Below are positions 33,776 to 44,803 of a stretch of 64,000 nucleotides of DNA, piece by piece. The position numbers and the translations under genes are program-made. Every line of letters starts with the position of its first letter. Position 1 is the stretch's first letter. Source of the stretch: Rhododendron vialii (Eukaryota > Streptophyta > Magnoliopsida > Ericales > Ericaceae); the NCBI RefSeq assembly GCF_030253575.1, contig NC_080560.1, positions 10,536,501 to 10,600,500 on the forward strand. The letters run 5' to 3'. The notes beneath the pieces were generated by a model. The model had not been told where the DNA came from, did not search any database, and saw only the letters and a program-made list of their open reading frames with translations.

Positions 33776-34152
33776 ATGGGTACACATGGAATGTATATAC
33801 CATGCACATATGGGTTTTGTGGGGTCCACCTCGGGTCTTACAGAGATGATTCGAACCGTCCATTATCTTTAGAACATTTTTTTATGGAGCCCTGTAAAAA
33901 AATCAGCTCAATCCGATATGAGTAAAGATTTGTTCTTGAATTTGTAAGGGCGAAATTAAGCAGTTAAGTAGTTTTGCTCCTACAAATTCCGAAAAAATCC
34001 TAACCGATGCCAGGTTGAGCCGATTTTTCACAGGGCTCTATAAAAAAAATGTTTTAAAAATAATAGGCGGTTCGAATCATCTATGCAGAACCAGAGATGG
34101 ACCCCATAAAATCGATATGTGCACGACATGTACATTGCTCATTCATACCCAT
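33776..34152. mobile_element. Foldback MITE upstream of ABCG copy 1
   Basis: Left arm ATGGGTACACATGGAATGTA, GTGGGGTCCACCTC and GATGATTCGAACCGTCC are mirrored on the right (GGTTCGAATCATC, GATGGACCCCATAA, TTCATACCCAT). Arms reach about 170 bp each. Confidence 0.75.
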
Positions 34153-34163
34153 AGCTTTTTCCT

Positions 34164-34560
34164 AATATCATATCAGCAATGCTACACACAGCAAAAGTGC
34201 ACAGATTTTGTGCACAGATTTTTTATGGAGCCCACTACGGGTTTTACACAAATAATCCGAGCCGTTCATTAAATGTAAAACATTTTTTCAAGGGCCCCCA
34301 CGAAAAAATCAGCTCAATCCGATACTCATAGGTGCTCGATTTAATCATTTAACTTTTCATTCGAATTTCAGGATAATGTAAAGTTAGATGATTGAATCGA
34401 GCACTTATAGGTGTTGGATTAAGCTGATTTTTTGCGGAGGCCCTTGAAAAAATGTTTTACATTTAATGAACGGCTTGGATTATTTGTGTGGGACCCATAG
34501 TGGGCCCCACAAAAAATCTGTGCACAAAATCTTTGTGTGTAACATTTCTGATATCATATT
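34164..34560. mobile_element. Second foldback MITE adjoining the first
   Basis: AATATCATATCAGCAATGCT, GTGCACAGATTTT and AGCTCAATCCGATACTCATA are followed by their inverses ending ATTTCTGATATCATATT. Arms are about 180 bp. It shares the motif ATCAGCTCAATCCGATA with the neighbouring element, so the two families are related. Confidence 0.8.
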
Positions 34561-34916
34561 GGCTGGGGTGCATACAAATGTTTCGTGTGATACAGATAAC
34601 GTATAGATATATTTAGAAATTTTATATACTCCCAATCTCTATTAGTCCATTTTAAAACAAATTAACAGTCAATAACCCAAATATCTTACGGTTTGATTTT
34701 TCCCCTTTTTTTGTTTGGATTGTAGTAGCAGACAACTAATCAAAGGTGAAAGGGTAATGTGGAAAGGTGGAATTATAATTTTCTATGGTCAGGATATGAG
34801 ATGTAAGAAGTTTGATTTGAGGGATTTGGGTTAAGATACAGAGAAATGTCACGGGCGAGAATATGGGAGTGTTGCCGATATTGACTAGAAATTAAGGGTG
34901 CCTTTTTGAAATCAGA

Positions 34917-34944
34917 AAGAGAGAGAGAGAGAGAGCGCGAGCGC
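34917..34944. repeat. Short (GA)n tract
   Basis: About nine GA units and a GCGC variant, in a region with no recognisable gene (34560-35360). Confidence 0.85.
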
Positions 34945-35360
34945 ATACCTCAAATTGATTTTCCCTTTTTATTATTTCTCAGTCGCCATCGACTCGACAG
35001 CAATCAGAAAACCTCCGAGCCTGATTTCCAGTCCCCGCTTTTCGTTCCTTCATTCCAGAAATTACTGGGCTATTTATATTTTTTTGTTGGGTAATATTCA
35101 TAATCTATTGGGTATTTAAGATGATCCAATTGAAACCCAATTAAGACCCAATAATAAATGGGTTAGATGGGTTTGGACACCCAACGAATAAATGGGTTGG
35201 GTTGGGTCTATTTTTTAATAGATGGATATGGATTTCTTAATGAGTCTGGGTTTAATTTGCCACCCCTAATCTCAATTCAGCTAACGGGCTAGATTTATGT
35301 ATAAAGATGTGATAAATCTGGACCGTTAAATCTATGTATAAGATTAAAATACTTTCTTTA

Positions 35361-35979
35361 GAGCATCCACAGTGAAATATGCAAAACCAAAAGATTGTTA
35401 AAGTTAACAATGTTTGTTCAAATAAGTGATCACATTAGAATAACCAAACTTAGTAACCTCTTAGTAATTCATCAAATTTTGGCATTTGAATAATTAAGAC
35501 TAGAAACTTTTTGCCGATAACCAAATTTAGTGATTCTCATATTTTCTCAATCAAGTACACTCATTATTATACAAAAATCTTATCTCTCTCTCTCAACAAT
35601 GTTTTAAAAAAACTGTTTTTTTTTTACACAGTTTTTTTCATAACCCATTTTTTTATACAACTGTTTTTAACTTAAACTATTTTTTTTCTTCTAAAAACTG
35701 TTTTCCCAACTGTTTTTAACATAAACTGTTTTTCCAACTGTTTTCCCCCCTTCTATCCTATTCTCTTTCTCCCCCTCCCTTCCTCGATGTACCTATTATC
35801 GAGTTTCTCATTAATAATAGTTTTGCCGTTTCAAAAAAAAACATAAACTATTTTTTCAAAAACTAGTTTTTCAAAATCTGATGTGACATAGCTAACTTTA
35901 GCAATCTCTAAATAGATAATCAAAATTTGATGTGACATGTTTTGATTATTCACTTTTGCTTTTTCTATTGTGGATGCTC
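35361..35979. mobile_element. TIR element with GAGCATCCACAGTG ends and TTA duplication
   Basis: The left end GAGCATCCACAGTG and the right end TATTGTGGATGCTC are inverted. TTA flanks both sides (35358-35360 and 35980-35982), which fits PIF/Harbinger-type insertion. The interior is rich in AAAACTGTTTT motifs and includes a stretch resembling a LINE tail near 35800-35830. A larger relative is at 43977-45564. Confidence 0.65.
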
Positions 35980-36009
35980 TTATTATGTTGGTATAAATAT
36001 AGATATATA

Positions 36010-36241
36010 CTCCCTTCGTCCCAAATTCTTGGTCTTTTTTTCATTTTTTGAAGTCTCGAAAAATTGGTTGTATCTCTTAATCTATAATGTATTTTATATC
36101 AAATATGGATCATGTTTAATAGATCTAGCACTTTTATACAAATTTTTTAAAATCACCTAAAAAATTATATATTGTAAAACATAATCAATTGAAAAATTGT
36201 ACGTACTCCCAAAGAGGACCAACAAATTGGGATGGAGGGAG
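36010..36241. mobile_element. Stowaway-like MITE
   Basis: Ends CTCCCTTCGTCCCAAATT and, inverted, CTCCCTCCATCCCAATTT, with TA on both sides (36008-36009 and 36242-36243). Its right end is only 6 bp from the 5' end of the Helitron. Confidence 0.85.
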
Positions 36242-36247
36242 TAGATA

Positions 36248-38267
36248 TCTATATTATAAAACAGAGCGATTTTTGTCTATACATATAAACCAAGCACCCT
36301 CTACAATCGTCCGATCAATATTTCATGTTAGTTGTAGCCGTCCGATCGAGAGGATACTTCCTAATCTAAACTCCCCTAACCTTATGACCGGTAAATCTTT
36401 TCAATTGATTGATTTTACGTTGTTTCCTTAACAAGATTTTCCTATTTAAATTTCCTACATCCAACTCAATAATTTCCTTTTAGGTTGATTTTTCTACATT
36501 CAAAAAGGAAACAAACATTTTTTGATTCATACACTAAAAGGAAACATTCTTTGTTTTTTAAAGTTGATAATTGTTGTTTCTTTAAAACGGGGTAGCATTC
36601 ACATACGTTTTCCTTCAACAATAAATCTACGTTTTTCTTAATAATCTAATTCATAAGCTTCTCTAAGAAGAGAAGAAATCAACTTCTTTTCTACCTTGAT
36701 TGGAGAAAGAGAGAGAGGGTCATTGCCTTTGCTTTGTCGGAACAAAAGGTAATCAAATCTTTTTATTTTTTTCGTTATTCTAATGTTTGTACATGTTCTC
36801 TCCCTCTCTCTAGGTTAGATGTTTTGAGGTAATTTGGAGTCATGTTATCTGGAGTAGTACACTGTTTCTTTCCATGGATAATTTTTTTAAAGTTGTAATA
36901 AAAAATGTTGTATCGCGCCTTTTTTTTTAATCGGCGCATTGTGTCGTGCCTTTAGGCATGGGCAATCACGAAATTCATGATACTGTTTTTGGAGCTTTTC
37001 TATGGTCATGACAGTATTACTATTAATTGAATTAGTGGTTTGGTTTGTGATGATATTGATTTTTATATTCATAAATGTGTATGGCTTGGTGTATGATCTG
37101 CGTAATTGTACATGTCTTCCAGTTCTTTGTTAATACAAATTTTGCTTATCCACAATGAAGACTTTACTACTTATTATGAGTTAATTGTGGGATTAGGAAT
37201 TTGTGAGACCGGTTGTCGGTCAGATTTTGATTCGCTAAATTATGATTAATATTGTAACGACCCGAATTGGGACGTTACAAATATAGTTGGGGTTCTGATT
37301 ATAATTCTGACCCATTGTCGGTTTCGGTCAATCAAGGGCAAGGACTTGAAGTTTTTTTTTTGTAGTCCAAGATGTTATTTGTTAATGGGAGTAAAAAAAA
37401 GAACATTTTTATTTTCCTTTCATGTGCTTCCTTTTTGATAACTCAGATGGCCATGCCAATTTTCGAGCACCTCAACTAATCCTGAGAGCTCCACTGCCCA
37501 TTTGCAGGGAGTTGCAGAGAGTACTCAATACTGACAATGCCTCAAAGAGATATGAATATGTTACCCCCAACAATTTGATGACATGAATATATTACTTTAT
37601 TGATGATTGCCGGGAAGTTGTAGTTGATATAGCTGCTATGGGTTACTTGACTCTCCTCTCTACCAAGGTAATTTGGGACTTTTGGCATCTTTGTGTGTGT
37701 TGTGCCTAGGTATAAAACGTGCAGGGGCGCGCATGTGGTCTTATTGCACATGTTGGAGTTAATAAATTGTTACGTTGAGCTTGATTTTTCTTAGACTTCG
37801 ATTGTGCTCTAATGTAAATGGGCTCACTTGAAATTTAACAAAAGGGAATGACTTCGGTGTTCCCAGTCATTTTGGGAACACCGTAACTTTTGACATAACA
37901 AAACCATTATGAGTATAACAAAAACCTATTATGAGCATAACCAAAACCATTATGAGTATAACAGAACCATAGCAAAACATAACTTATTTGTTATGCCTTG
38001 GTTGGGTTTGATTATGCCTTGATTGATTTTTTGGATATTCTTTGGTTATACCTTGTTTGAGTTTGGTTATGATTGTAATAGGTTTTAGTTATGCTCATAA
38101 TGGTGAAGTTATGCCAAAAATTACGGTGTTCCCAAAATGACCAGGGACACCATAGCATCATCCTTAACAAAATGGGGTACCTATTGTCATCTATTACTTC
38201 TCTAATTCTATTCAATTTTGGGTTAAGAATACGTTGCGCCGTGCCTTCAGGCACGGGCATCCGCTAG
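36248..38267 (+). mobile_element. Non-autonomous Helitron, about 2.0 kb
   Basis: The 5' end is A/TCTATATTATAAAACAGA, a typical plant Helitron start. The 3' end has the hairpin GTGCC-TTCA-GGCAC at 38241-38254, then GGGCATCCG and CTAG at 38264-38267 followed by T. The element thus sits between host A (36247) and T (38268), the hallmark AT insertion without target duplication. No RepHel coding region is visible, so it depends on another element for movement. Internally, about 36942-36965 holds a similar hairpin region (CGTGCCTTTAGGCATGGGCA), and a Mutator-like MITE occupies 37844-38163. The segment 37590-37670 reads like a captured exon (ending before GTAATTT), unidentified. Confidence 0.82.
37844..38163. 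mobile_element. Mutator-like MITE with 9-bp TSD, copy A
   Basis: GGGAATGACTTCGGTGTTCC at the left is mirrored by the right end ACACCATAGCATCATCC; inner arms ACACCGTAACTTTTGACATA and its inverse also pair. The 9-bp duplication TTAACAAAA lies at 37835-37843 and 38164-38172. It is inserted in the Helitron. Repeated CATAACAAAACC and TTATGCC motifs fill the arms. Confidence 0.88.
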
Positions 38268-38499
38268 TATAGATATACTATGGATCTCTTTTATCTCCTA
38301 TATACTTTCTGCATATGGCAACGTACATATATAAATGATTTCTCTCCTTTTGTCTTTTGGATAGGCAAAAGTAACATTTTATTGAGAAAAAAGGGGAGGA
38401 AAATCCAACCAAAAGTTGAAAATGGTATACATCAAAATGGGAAGAAAGCCTATAACACCCATTTTATAAATGCTTTCTCTTTTGTAGGGAAAGATTGAA

Positions 38500-38782
38500 G
38501 GGAATGACTTCGGTGTCTCTGGTCATTTTCGGGACACCGTAACTTTTGACATAACAAAACTATTATGAGTATAACCAAAATCCATTACAAGCATAACAAA
38601 ACCATAACAAGCCTTGGTTGTGTTTGGTTATGCCTTTGTTGGTTTTTTGGATATTCCTTGGTTATGCCTTGTTTGAGTTCTGTTATGTTTGTAATGAATT
38701 TTAGTTATACTCATATTGATGAAGTTATGCCAGAAATTATGGTGTCCCCAAACTGACCGGGGACACCATAGCATCATCCTTG
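38500..38782. mobile_element. Mutator-like MITE with 9-bp TSD, copy B
   Basis: Same family as copy A, in the same orientation. AAGATTGAA flanks it at 38491-38499 and 38783-38791. A local duplicate of the flanking DNA at about 38958-39000 reads straight through AAGATTGAAACTAGCACC, giving an empty-site comparison within the window. Confidence 0.85.
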
Positions 38783-39020
38783 AAGATTGAAACTAGCACC
38801 AAAATTACAACTTTTCAATATTTTTCAAGATGGTCGTCAATGACATACATCGAAGAATAAGCGTTGAAAAACAACTTCTCAATGTCATACATTGAAAAAC
38901 AACTGCATATTTTACAAAATGGTAACAAAAGCCCATTTGATGAATGTTTTCACTTTTCTAGGGAAAGATTGAAACTAGCACCAAAATTACGACTTTTCAA
39001 TTTTTCATTTTCAAGAGGAT

Positions 39021-40107
39021 CCTAATGCTATAGTGTGTACCCTTACGGTGTCTCCGTTATGCCTCTTGTGATTTTTCGATTATGCCTTTTGTAGTGTTAG
39101 TTATGCCTCTTGTGGTTTTCGATCGGTTATGTCATGTGTGATTCCATGTTATGCCATGTGCCTGCTTGGGCGCTTCTTTTTCAACTTTTCAGCTTCTCAT
39201 TTTTATCTTTTGACTGTTTGGCTGCTTGGGTAGAGAATGAGTTTTGGTAAAATTATTTTTTCAATTTTGAAGATGCTGTGCAAAAGCCAAAAAGAGGGAG
39301 GGAGGTCCTTTTCCACTTCTCTTTTTTGAACTATTTTTCTTAAAGTCAATTTTGCCCTCCACATATTTTGGTAATACCCAAATTAGTCACAAGTTTGCGT
39401 TATCCTCTTCTCCCAGATCTGTTCTCCCACCACCCATATCTGTTGAAGAGAGAGAGAGAGAGAGAGAGAGAGGAGAAGAGAACCCGACGAGAAGGAGAAG
39501 CCGATCAAAAAGCTTGTCGGAAATCCAATCGGTACCATCTCTAATTATCAAATTAAAAAATGGTTCAATTAACCGTTCATAATCATCAAAAAAAAAATTA
39601 GTAAAAAACCGTTCATAATTATCTTAATTATCAACCGGTGCCATCGCTAATTATCTTATCGGTATTCCTTCATAATTATCAAAAAAAAAAAGAAGTAAAA
39701 AACTGTTCAATTAACCAAGAATAATACAAATTAAAAATATAACTTTTACAAAATTGATTGAACCATCATTTATACACATTATATCCCATAATAAAAACAA
39801 TCAAGGGCAATATAGTAAAACACCAACTCATAACTCATTTTCATCACACATCTCTCAAACACTCCTCCTGTTGCAAAATGCATTTTGCATATATTATCCA
39901 AACACTCTACCAAATTCAAAAATTCATTCTGGACATAATCTTAAAAGCCAAAAAATCAAAAAGTAGAAAATGAAAAGTCAAAAAGTAGGCTCCCAAACAC
40001 CCTATGTGTGGGTCCGTGTGTTGTATAACATGGAGCCACAAGAGGCATAATCGAAACCAACAAGAGGCATAACAAAGACACCGTAAGGATAGACACTATA
40101 GCATTAT
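39021..40107. mobile_element. Long-TIR element with a nested second TIR element
   Basis: The outer left end CCTAATGCTATAGTGTGTAC, TACGGTGTCTCCGTTATGCC is mirrored by the right end GGCATAACAAAGACACCGTA, CACTATAGCATTA, with arms of about 130 bp of TTATGCCTCTTGTG motifs. An inner element, roughly 39163-40002, has its own ends GCTTGGGCGCTTCTTTTTCA and the inverse of GTAGGCTCCCAAACACC. A (GA)n tract is at 39441-39470. No transposase is visible. Confidence 0.65.
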
Positions 40108-40129
40108 AAGATGCCAAGATGGTTGTCAA

Positions 40130-40500
40130 CAAGGGCGGAGGTATGTAGGGGCCGGGGGTGGCCCCGGCCCCACCCAGTTTCATATTTTGGAGTATATTTT
40201 ACATATATATATTTTTTATAAATATTGATAAAAACTTATAAAACTTAGGATCATAATAAAAAGTAAGATCAATTTTCATTTTGAGAACACTAACTTATGG
40301 TAAATGATACGGTGCAATAACGATTATGCGTTTGCCAAATGATATGATAGCAACAATACTTGAAATTAACCCTTCAATTTATCAAAATCGTCCCATAAAA
40401 ACTCGAATGAGTGGATTTCGTCCTGAAAAAATTGTCGAACCAAAATTTCATTAATATTTCAGTCCCCTCCTATATATTTTGATTCCTGGCTCCGCCACTG
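40130..40500. mobile_element. hAT-type MITE with perfect 8-bp TSD
   Basis: The right end, inverted, is CAGTGGCGGAGCCAGGAATC, a terminus typical of plant hAT elements; the left end is CAAGGGCGGAGGTATGTAG. GTTGTCAA flanks both sides at 40122-40129 and 40501-40508. It splits a sequence related to 38830-38860 (AAGATGGTCGTCAATGACAT). Confidence 0.9.
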
Positions 40501-40599
40501 GTTGTCAATGTCATGCATCGGAAAACAAGCTGGTGTACCTACGTGCTATAGTTATGGAGGAACGGAGAAAATTCTGCTGTGATTTTGGTAGTTGGAACT

Positions 40600-41060
40600 G
40601 AAGGGATACTTTGAAAGTTACTTCTAGAAGCAGGGGAAGTATCTACTTTTCTACTTTCTTTCAACTGACATTCAGTATTCTGTAGGTTACCTGGTCAAGA
40701 AAATGAGGGTTGGGAAAGTATCTACTTTTCTAGTTTCTTCCAACTGAGATTTACCTGTTCGGCTAAATAAGTCATCTAATTTATTTTTTTTGTTTTTATT
40801 CAAATTTTTTTTGTATTTGTTAATTTTTCGTCAATTTTTTGAAGATTATTGCATCATCATGACGAGAGGAATTTAAAAAATAAAAAATTACGATCGAAAC
40901 TTAATTTTTTTAAATAAAGACAAAAATAAGCCTTACTCTTCTGCAGGTTACTTGGTCAAGAAAATGAGGGTTGGGGAAGTGTCCACTTTCCCAGTTTCTT
41001 TCAATCAATTGAAGTTTACTATTCTGTAGGTAACTTGGTCAAGAAAACGAGGTTGAATTT
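40600..41060. repeat. Repeated TTGGTCAAGAAAATGAGGGTTGG blocks split by a MITE
   Basis: The unit beginning TTCTGTAGGTTACCTGGTCA and continuing AAGTATCTACTTTTCTAGTT occurs near 40675 and 40940, with partial copies near 40620 and 41020. About 40757-40935 between the full copies is an AT-rich foldback relative of the element at 42164-42475. Confidence 0.65.
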
Positions 41061-41586
41061 GCTTCCTTATGTCTTATTCTCCCATCTGTTTTGATTGGAA
41101 CTCGGCCGTAGCTCTCTGCCATGTAGCGGTGGTGACAATCCCCTGGGTCCGTTTGATTAACGAGATAATAATAGAAAATGTAAGAAAGAGAAAAAAAAAA
41201 AAAATTTGTGTTCACTTGGCAAGAGTATCCTACAAAGTGAACTTTCCTGTACAACTCTCTAAAACATGAAAGGTTGCTTTACTTTTTCTCAAAAAATGTG
41301 TTGGGGAATTTTATTTTTTGAAAAAAATCAGCAACAATTACTCTAACTTCCTTCTTAGCCTCTTTCCTCCACCTTTTTCTCTTCTTATTTCGGCAATTTT
41401 ATTCCCTCAAAACAAGAACATCTTATTTTCTATTTTCTTGCAAGACTTCCATTATAATCAAACAGCGAGAAAAAAAATAAATTTTCTTTTTCTTTTCTTT
41501 CACTTCACTTTCTATCATTTTCACTTTCTATTTTATTTTTCTCGCTAATGAAAGGGACCCTGATTTGCAGTTATTAATTTTCTTTT

Positions 41587-42090
41587 TGGTGTTTTTTTTG
41601 GGGTCAAAATGGCAGAAGATTTAATTCATACGAAATAAGCATACAATTAAAGAGGGTTATCAATCCCATAATAGAGACAATAACCCGGAAGTTTAGATTC
41701 ACAAGCTTTTCACTCCAGAGCTTCACAAACCACCACATCAATCCCTTGATCATCATCCAGCATTCTGACACCCGGATCCCAAAACTAACGAACGAAATTT
41801 CAACAAAAACTTGCAAGAAATTTGAGAGAAACGCTCCACAAAAAGGGAGGAGGTCTTCACAAATAGAGCCCACATCAATCGTCCAGTCCGGTGGCTCCGG
41901 GGACGAAAGCTTGACCAGGGAGGGAATAAACTAAACGAAAACCAAAAAAAAAACCGAGAAAAACTAAGAAAAAAAAGGAAAATCTCACAATGAAAATACC
42001 ACCATCCAACGCTCCTACTCCAGCAAACAAGCACGCACCAAACGAACACCGATAATCACATCCGCAGACCAAACCCAAATGGACACGGGG
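41587..42090 (-). mobile_element. LINE-like or other retroposon 3' fragment, minus strand
   Basis: On the minus strand the fragment ends TAAATCTTCTGCCATTTTGA followed by A-rich sequence, like the 3' tail of plant L1 LINEs. It aligns over about 400 bp with 46162-46560 (shared GATCCCTTGATCATCA, CGGATCCCAAAAC-like, CAAACAAGCACGC-like blocks). No reverse transcriptase is recognisable. Confidence 0.4.
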
Positions 42091-42163
42091 ACAACTGATG
42101 CCACAAAAGAGAAATTACCGAGAGATGAACCAGTGAAAATGAAGAGAAAGTAGCCAGAGTGGG

Positions 42164-42475
42164 TTGTTTGGCAAAATAAGCCAAATGACTTATACTTTTG
42201 TCTTTATTCGAATTTTTTTCGCATTTGTTAGGTTTTCGTGACTTGTTGAAGATTATTGCTTCTTCATGACAAGAGGAATCTAAAAAGTAAAAAAGTACGA
42301 TCAGAATTCATTTTTTTAAATAAACATGAAAAAATTGGCTTATTGACTTATTTTTGTCTTTTTAGATTCGTGTCGTCATGAAGAAGCAATAATTCTAAAA
42401 AAAAAATCGACAAAAAACTAACAAATGCAAATTTATTTTTATTTTTTTTTAAAAATGACAATTATTTTGCCAAAT
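42164..42475. mobile_element. AT-rich foldback element (TTTGGCAAAATAAGCC arms)
   Basis: TTGGCAAAATAAGCCAAATGA, CGCATTTGTTAG and GAAGATTATTGCTTCTTCAT are mirrored by ATGAAGAAGCAATAATTC, CTAACAAATGCAAAT and TTATTTTGCCAAATGA on the right. Half-elements of the same type are at about 40757-40935 and 49490-49615. Confidence 0.7.
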
Positions 42476-42479
42476 GACC

Positions 42480-43380
42480 GAACTGAATCCTGCCAGATGG
42501 GACCTTTCAAGCTGTGCAAGAAATCATTTATAGAATCCACCTAGGGTCAGACTTATATAATCCAGAAAGAAGAAAAGCCAACCTTAATTAACTCGATAGA
42601 TTCGATAGTACTTTCCCAATTACTACTAATCTCTTTGCCCTGGAAGAATAGTATATAAATTAAGGAAGCTTCTGGGCTTACAATATTGTCACGTGCAGTT
42701 GTGAAATGGTAGAAAAGACGCCAGACTAGTACTAGTGTATTGTATATCACGTTATAAGGAAATGTCCACAATATATTACTCCTTCAAAACACCACGTTGT
42801 GTACTTCGCGCACGATTTACTGAGAGGTATGTATACGTGCTAACGGAATTGGGATGTATGCATTTAGTTTTGATGCTTTTTCAACCCTTTCTCGATGTAC
42901 CATTTTGAGCTTTTATAAAATCTTCTTTCTTGTGAAAAATAGAAGATATTGGGAATTAATGATAGTTAGTTTATGTTGGATTCAAACTAAAGGCACGGCG
43001 CATTTGTAAAATTTGATCATTTCGAGGTTACTATGTTGACCTTGACCCATTTAAAAAAGTTAAAATTGTCCCAATCCCAACCTCATATGCTTTTAGGTTT
43101 TTGATCTCGCTACCCTATGATTTTACGTCCTCTTCCACTACATTTTTTCGCAGTTATTACTTAAATTAAGTTCAAGTATTAAAAACTACGGCCAAAGAAG
43201 TTGAAAACTACGCAGGAGCAAATTTTTTAAGAGGGATCACCACAGAATTGATGTAAGACATGCTTTATTAATCCTCTTTATTTTTATAAAAAAAGGAGGG
43301 GACACATTAATTGAATTATGTGTTTATGGGATTAAATCAAGTAGTATGAGTCATTGACTTGGTCTACTGAGTTAGGTTAC
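42480..43380. other. AT-rich stretch with no recognised feature
   Basis: I see no gene, clear repeat or element boundary here on either strand. Confidence 0.5.
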
Positions 43381-43387
43381 ATGGTAG

Positions 43388-43848
43388 TAGGCCTGTCAAT
43401 GGGCCGAATCCGATCCGAATCCGACAGATCTGAATCCGATCCGGATCCGATAAGACCTGAATTCGATCCGGATCCGAATCCGAAAAATTCGGATCCGATC
43501 AGAAAACTTTTTTACTTCAAAAATTTTAGCAAAAAAATAAAAATTTTTTCAAAAATAATTTTCCGAAAAAAATTTAAAATAAAAATACAACTTCTTAAAC
43601 ATTTTTTTTTCAAAATAAAAAATTTACTGTTTTTTAAAAAAAATTAAAAATTTTAAAAAAATTAAATAAAAAGAAGTTCGGATTCGGATTGATAACGGAT
43701 TTAATCCCATCCGATCAGAATCCGATCTGTATTTGGATTACCGGATTCGGATTATCGGATTATTGGATTGACATTATCGGATCGGATTCGGATTTGAATC
43801 GAATTTTTCGGATCGGATTTGGATCAGATCCGGTCTATTGACATGTCC
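43388..43848. mobile_element. ATCCGA-rich palindromic element with 9-bp TSD
   Basis: Ends GGCCTGTCAATGGGCC and, inverted, GGACATGTCAATAGACC. The 9-bp duplication ACATGGTAG is at 43379-43387 and 43849-43857, as for Mutator-like elements. The arms consist of short-period GATCCGAATCCG repeats in opposite orientation around an A-rich centre. Confidence 0.85.
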
Positions 43849-43976
43849 ACATGGTAGCTCATACACTCACTTACATGGGGTAATTTACCTTATGGCTGTC
43901 AAAATATCTCACAGGATATTTCTTCCCTTGTTCCTAGGATGTATGTACAAAATTTTAGCTAAAGTACTTCCGAAGA

Positions 43977-44750
43977 GTGTCCACAACGGCATAGTCAAAA
44001 GTGTTAGATTTTTAAAGTTAAGAATATTTGTGCAAAATATAGCTCACAATGTTATAATCAAACTTAGCAACCCTTTTAAAAATAATTAAATTTTGGACTT
44101 TGGATAACCAAAACTAAGTGCATTTGCAGTAAAATAAGCAAATGTGAATAATCAAAACATGCCACATCTGATTATGAATCAAAACCAATGTGCCCTCCAA
44201 ACTAGCTTTTTCCCCTTCATTTCACGCATATTTTTTGAAAAACGGATATTGAAATTTTTTTTTTTGAAAAAAAAAAGTTTTCCAAGAAAAGAAAACAGTT
44301 GTATAAAAAAAAAGTTTTCAAGAAAAAAAAAGTAGTTGTGTAAAAAAAAAAACAAATTTTTCGAAACAAAAAAACAGTTTTTCAAAAAACACACTTTGTT
44401 CACTTAAAATTTGTAAATACAGTTTTGAGAAATTTTGAAAGAACAATATTTACAAAAACAGTTTTGAAAATTTAAAAACTATAAATACAGTTTTTAAAAA
44501 CATATTTTGCGTAAAAAACAGATTTTGAAATCTCAAAAACCATTTACCAAAAAAGTTTTTTAAAAACAGTTTTGTGTAAAAGAGTTTTGAAATTTTGAAA
44601 ACAAATTTTTTTTTTTAAAAACACACACTTTATTTACTTACAATTTTTAAATTTTTAAAAAAAAAATTTATTTGTAAAAAAAAAGTTTTGGAAAAAAACA
44701 GGAAAAAAATCTGAAAATACAGTTTTGTAAAATTATTTTTTGAAAACATT

Positions 44751-44803
<53 letters not shown>

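Noticed and set aside
37840..38790. Repeated TTATGCC/CATAACAAAACC blocks considered as a CRISPR-like or satellite array
   Set aside because: They are terminal-repeat arms of two MITEs with 9-bp target duplications; spacing is irregular and the host is a plant.
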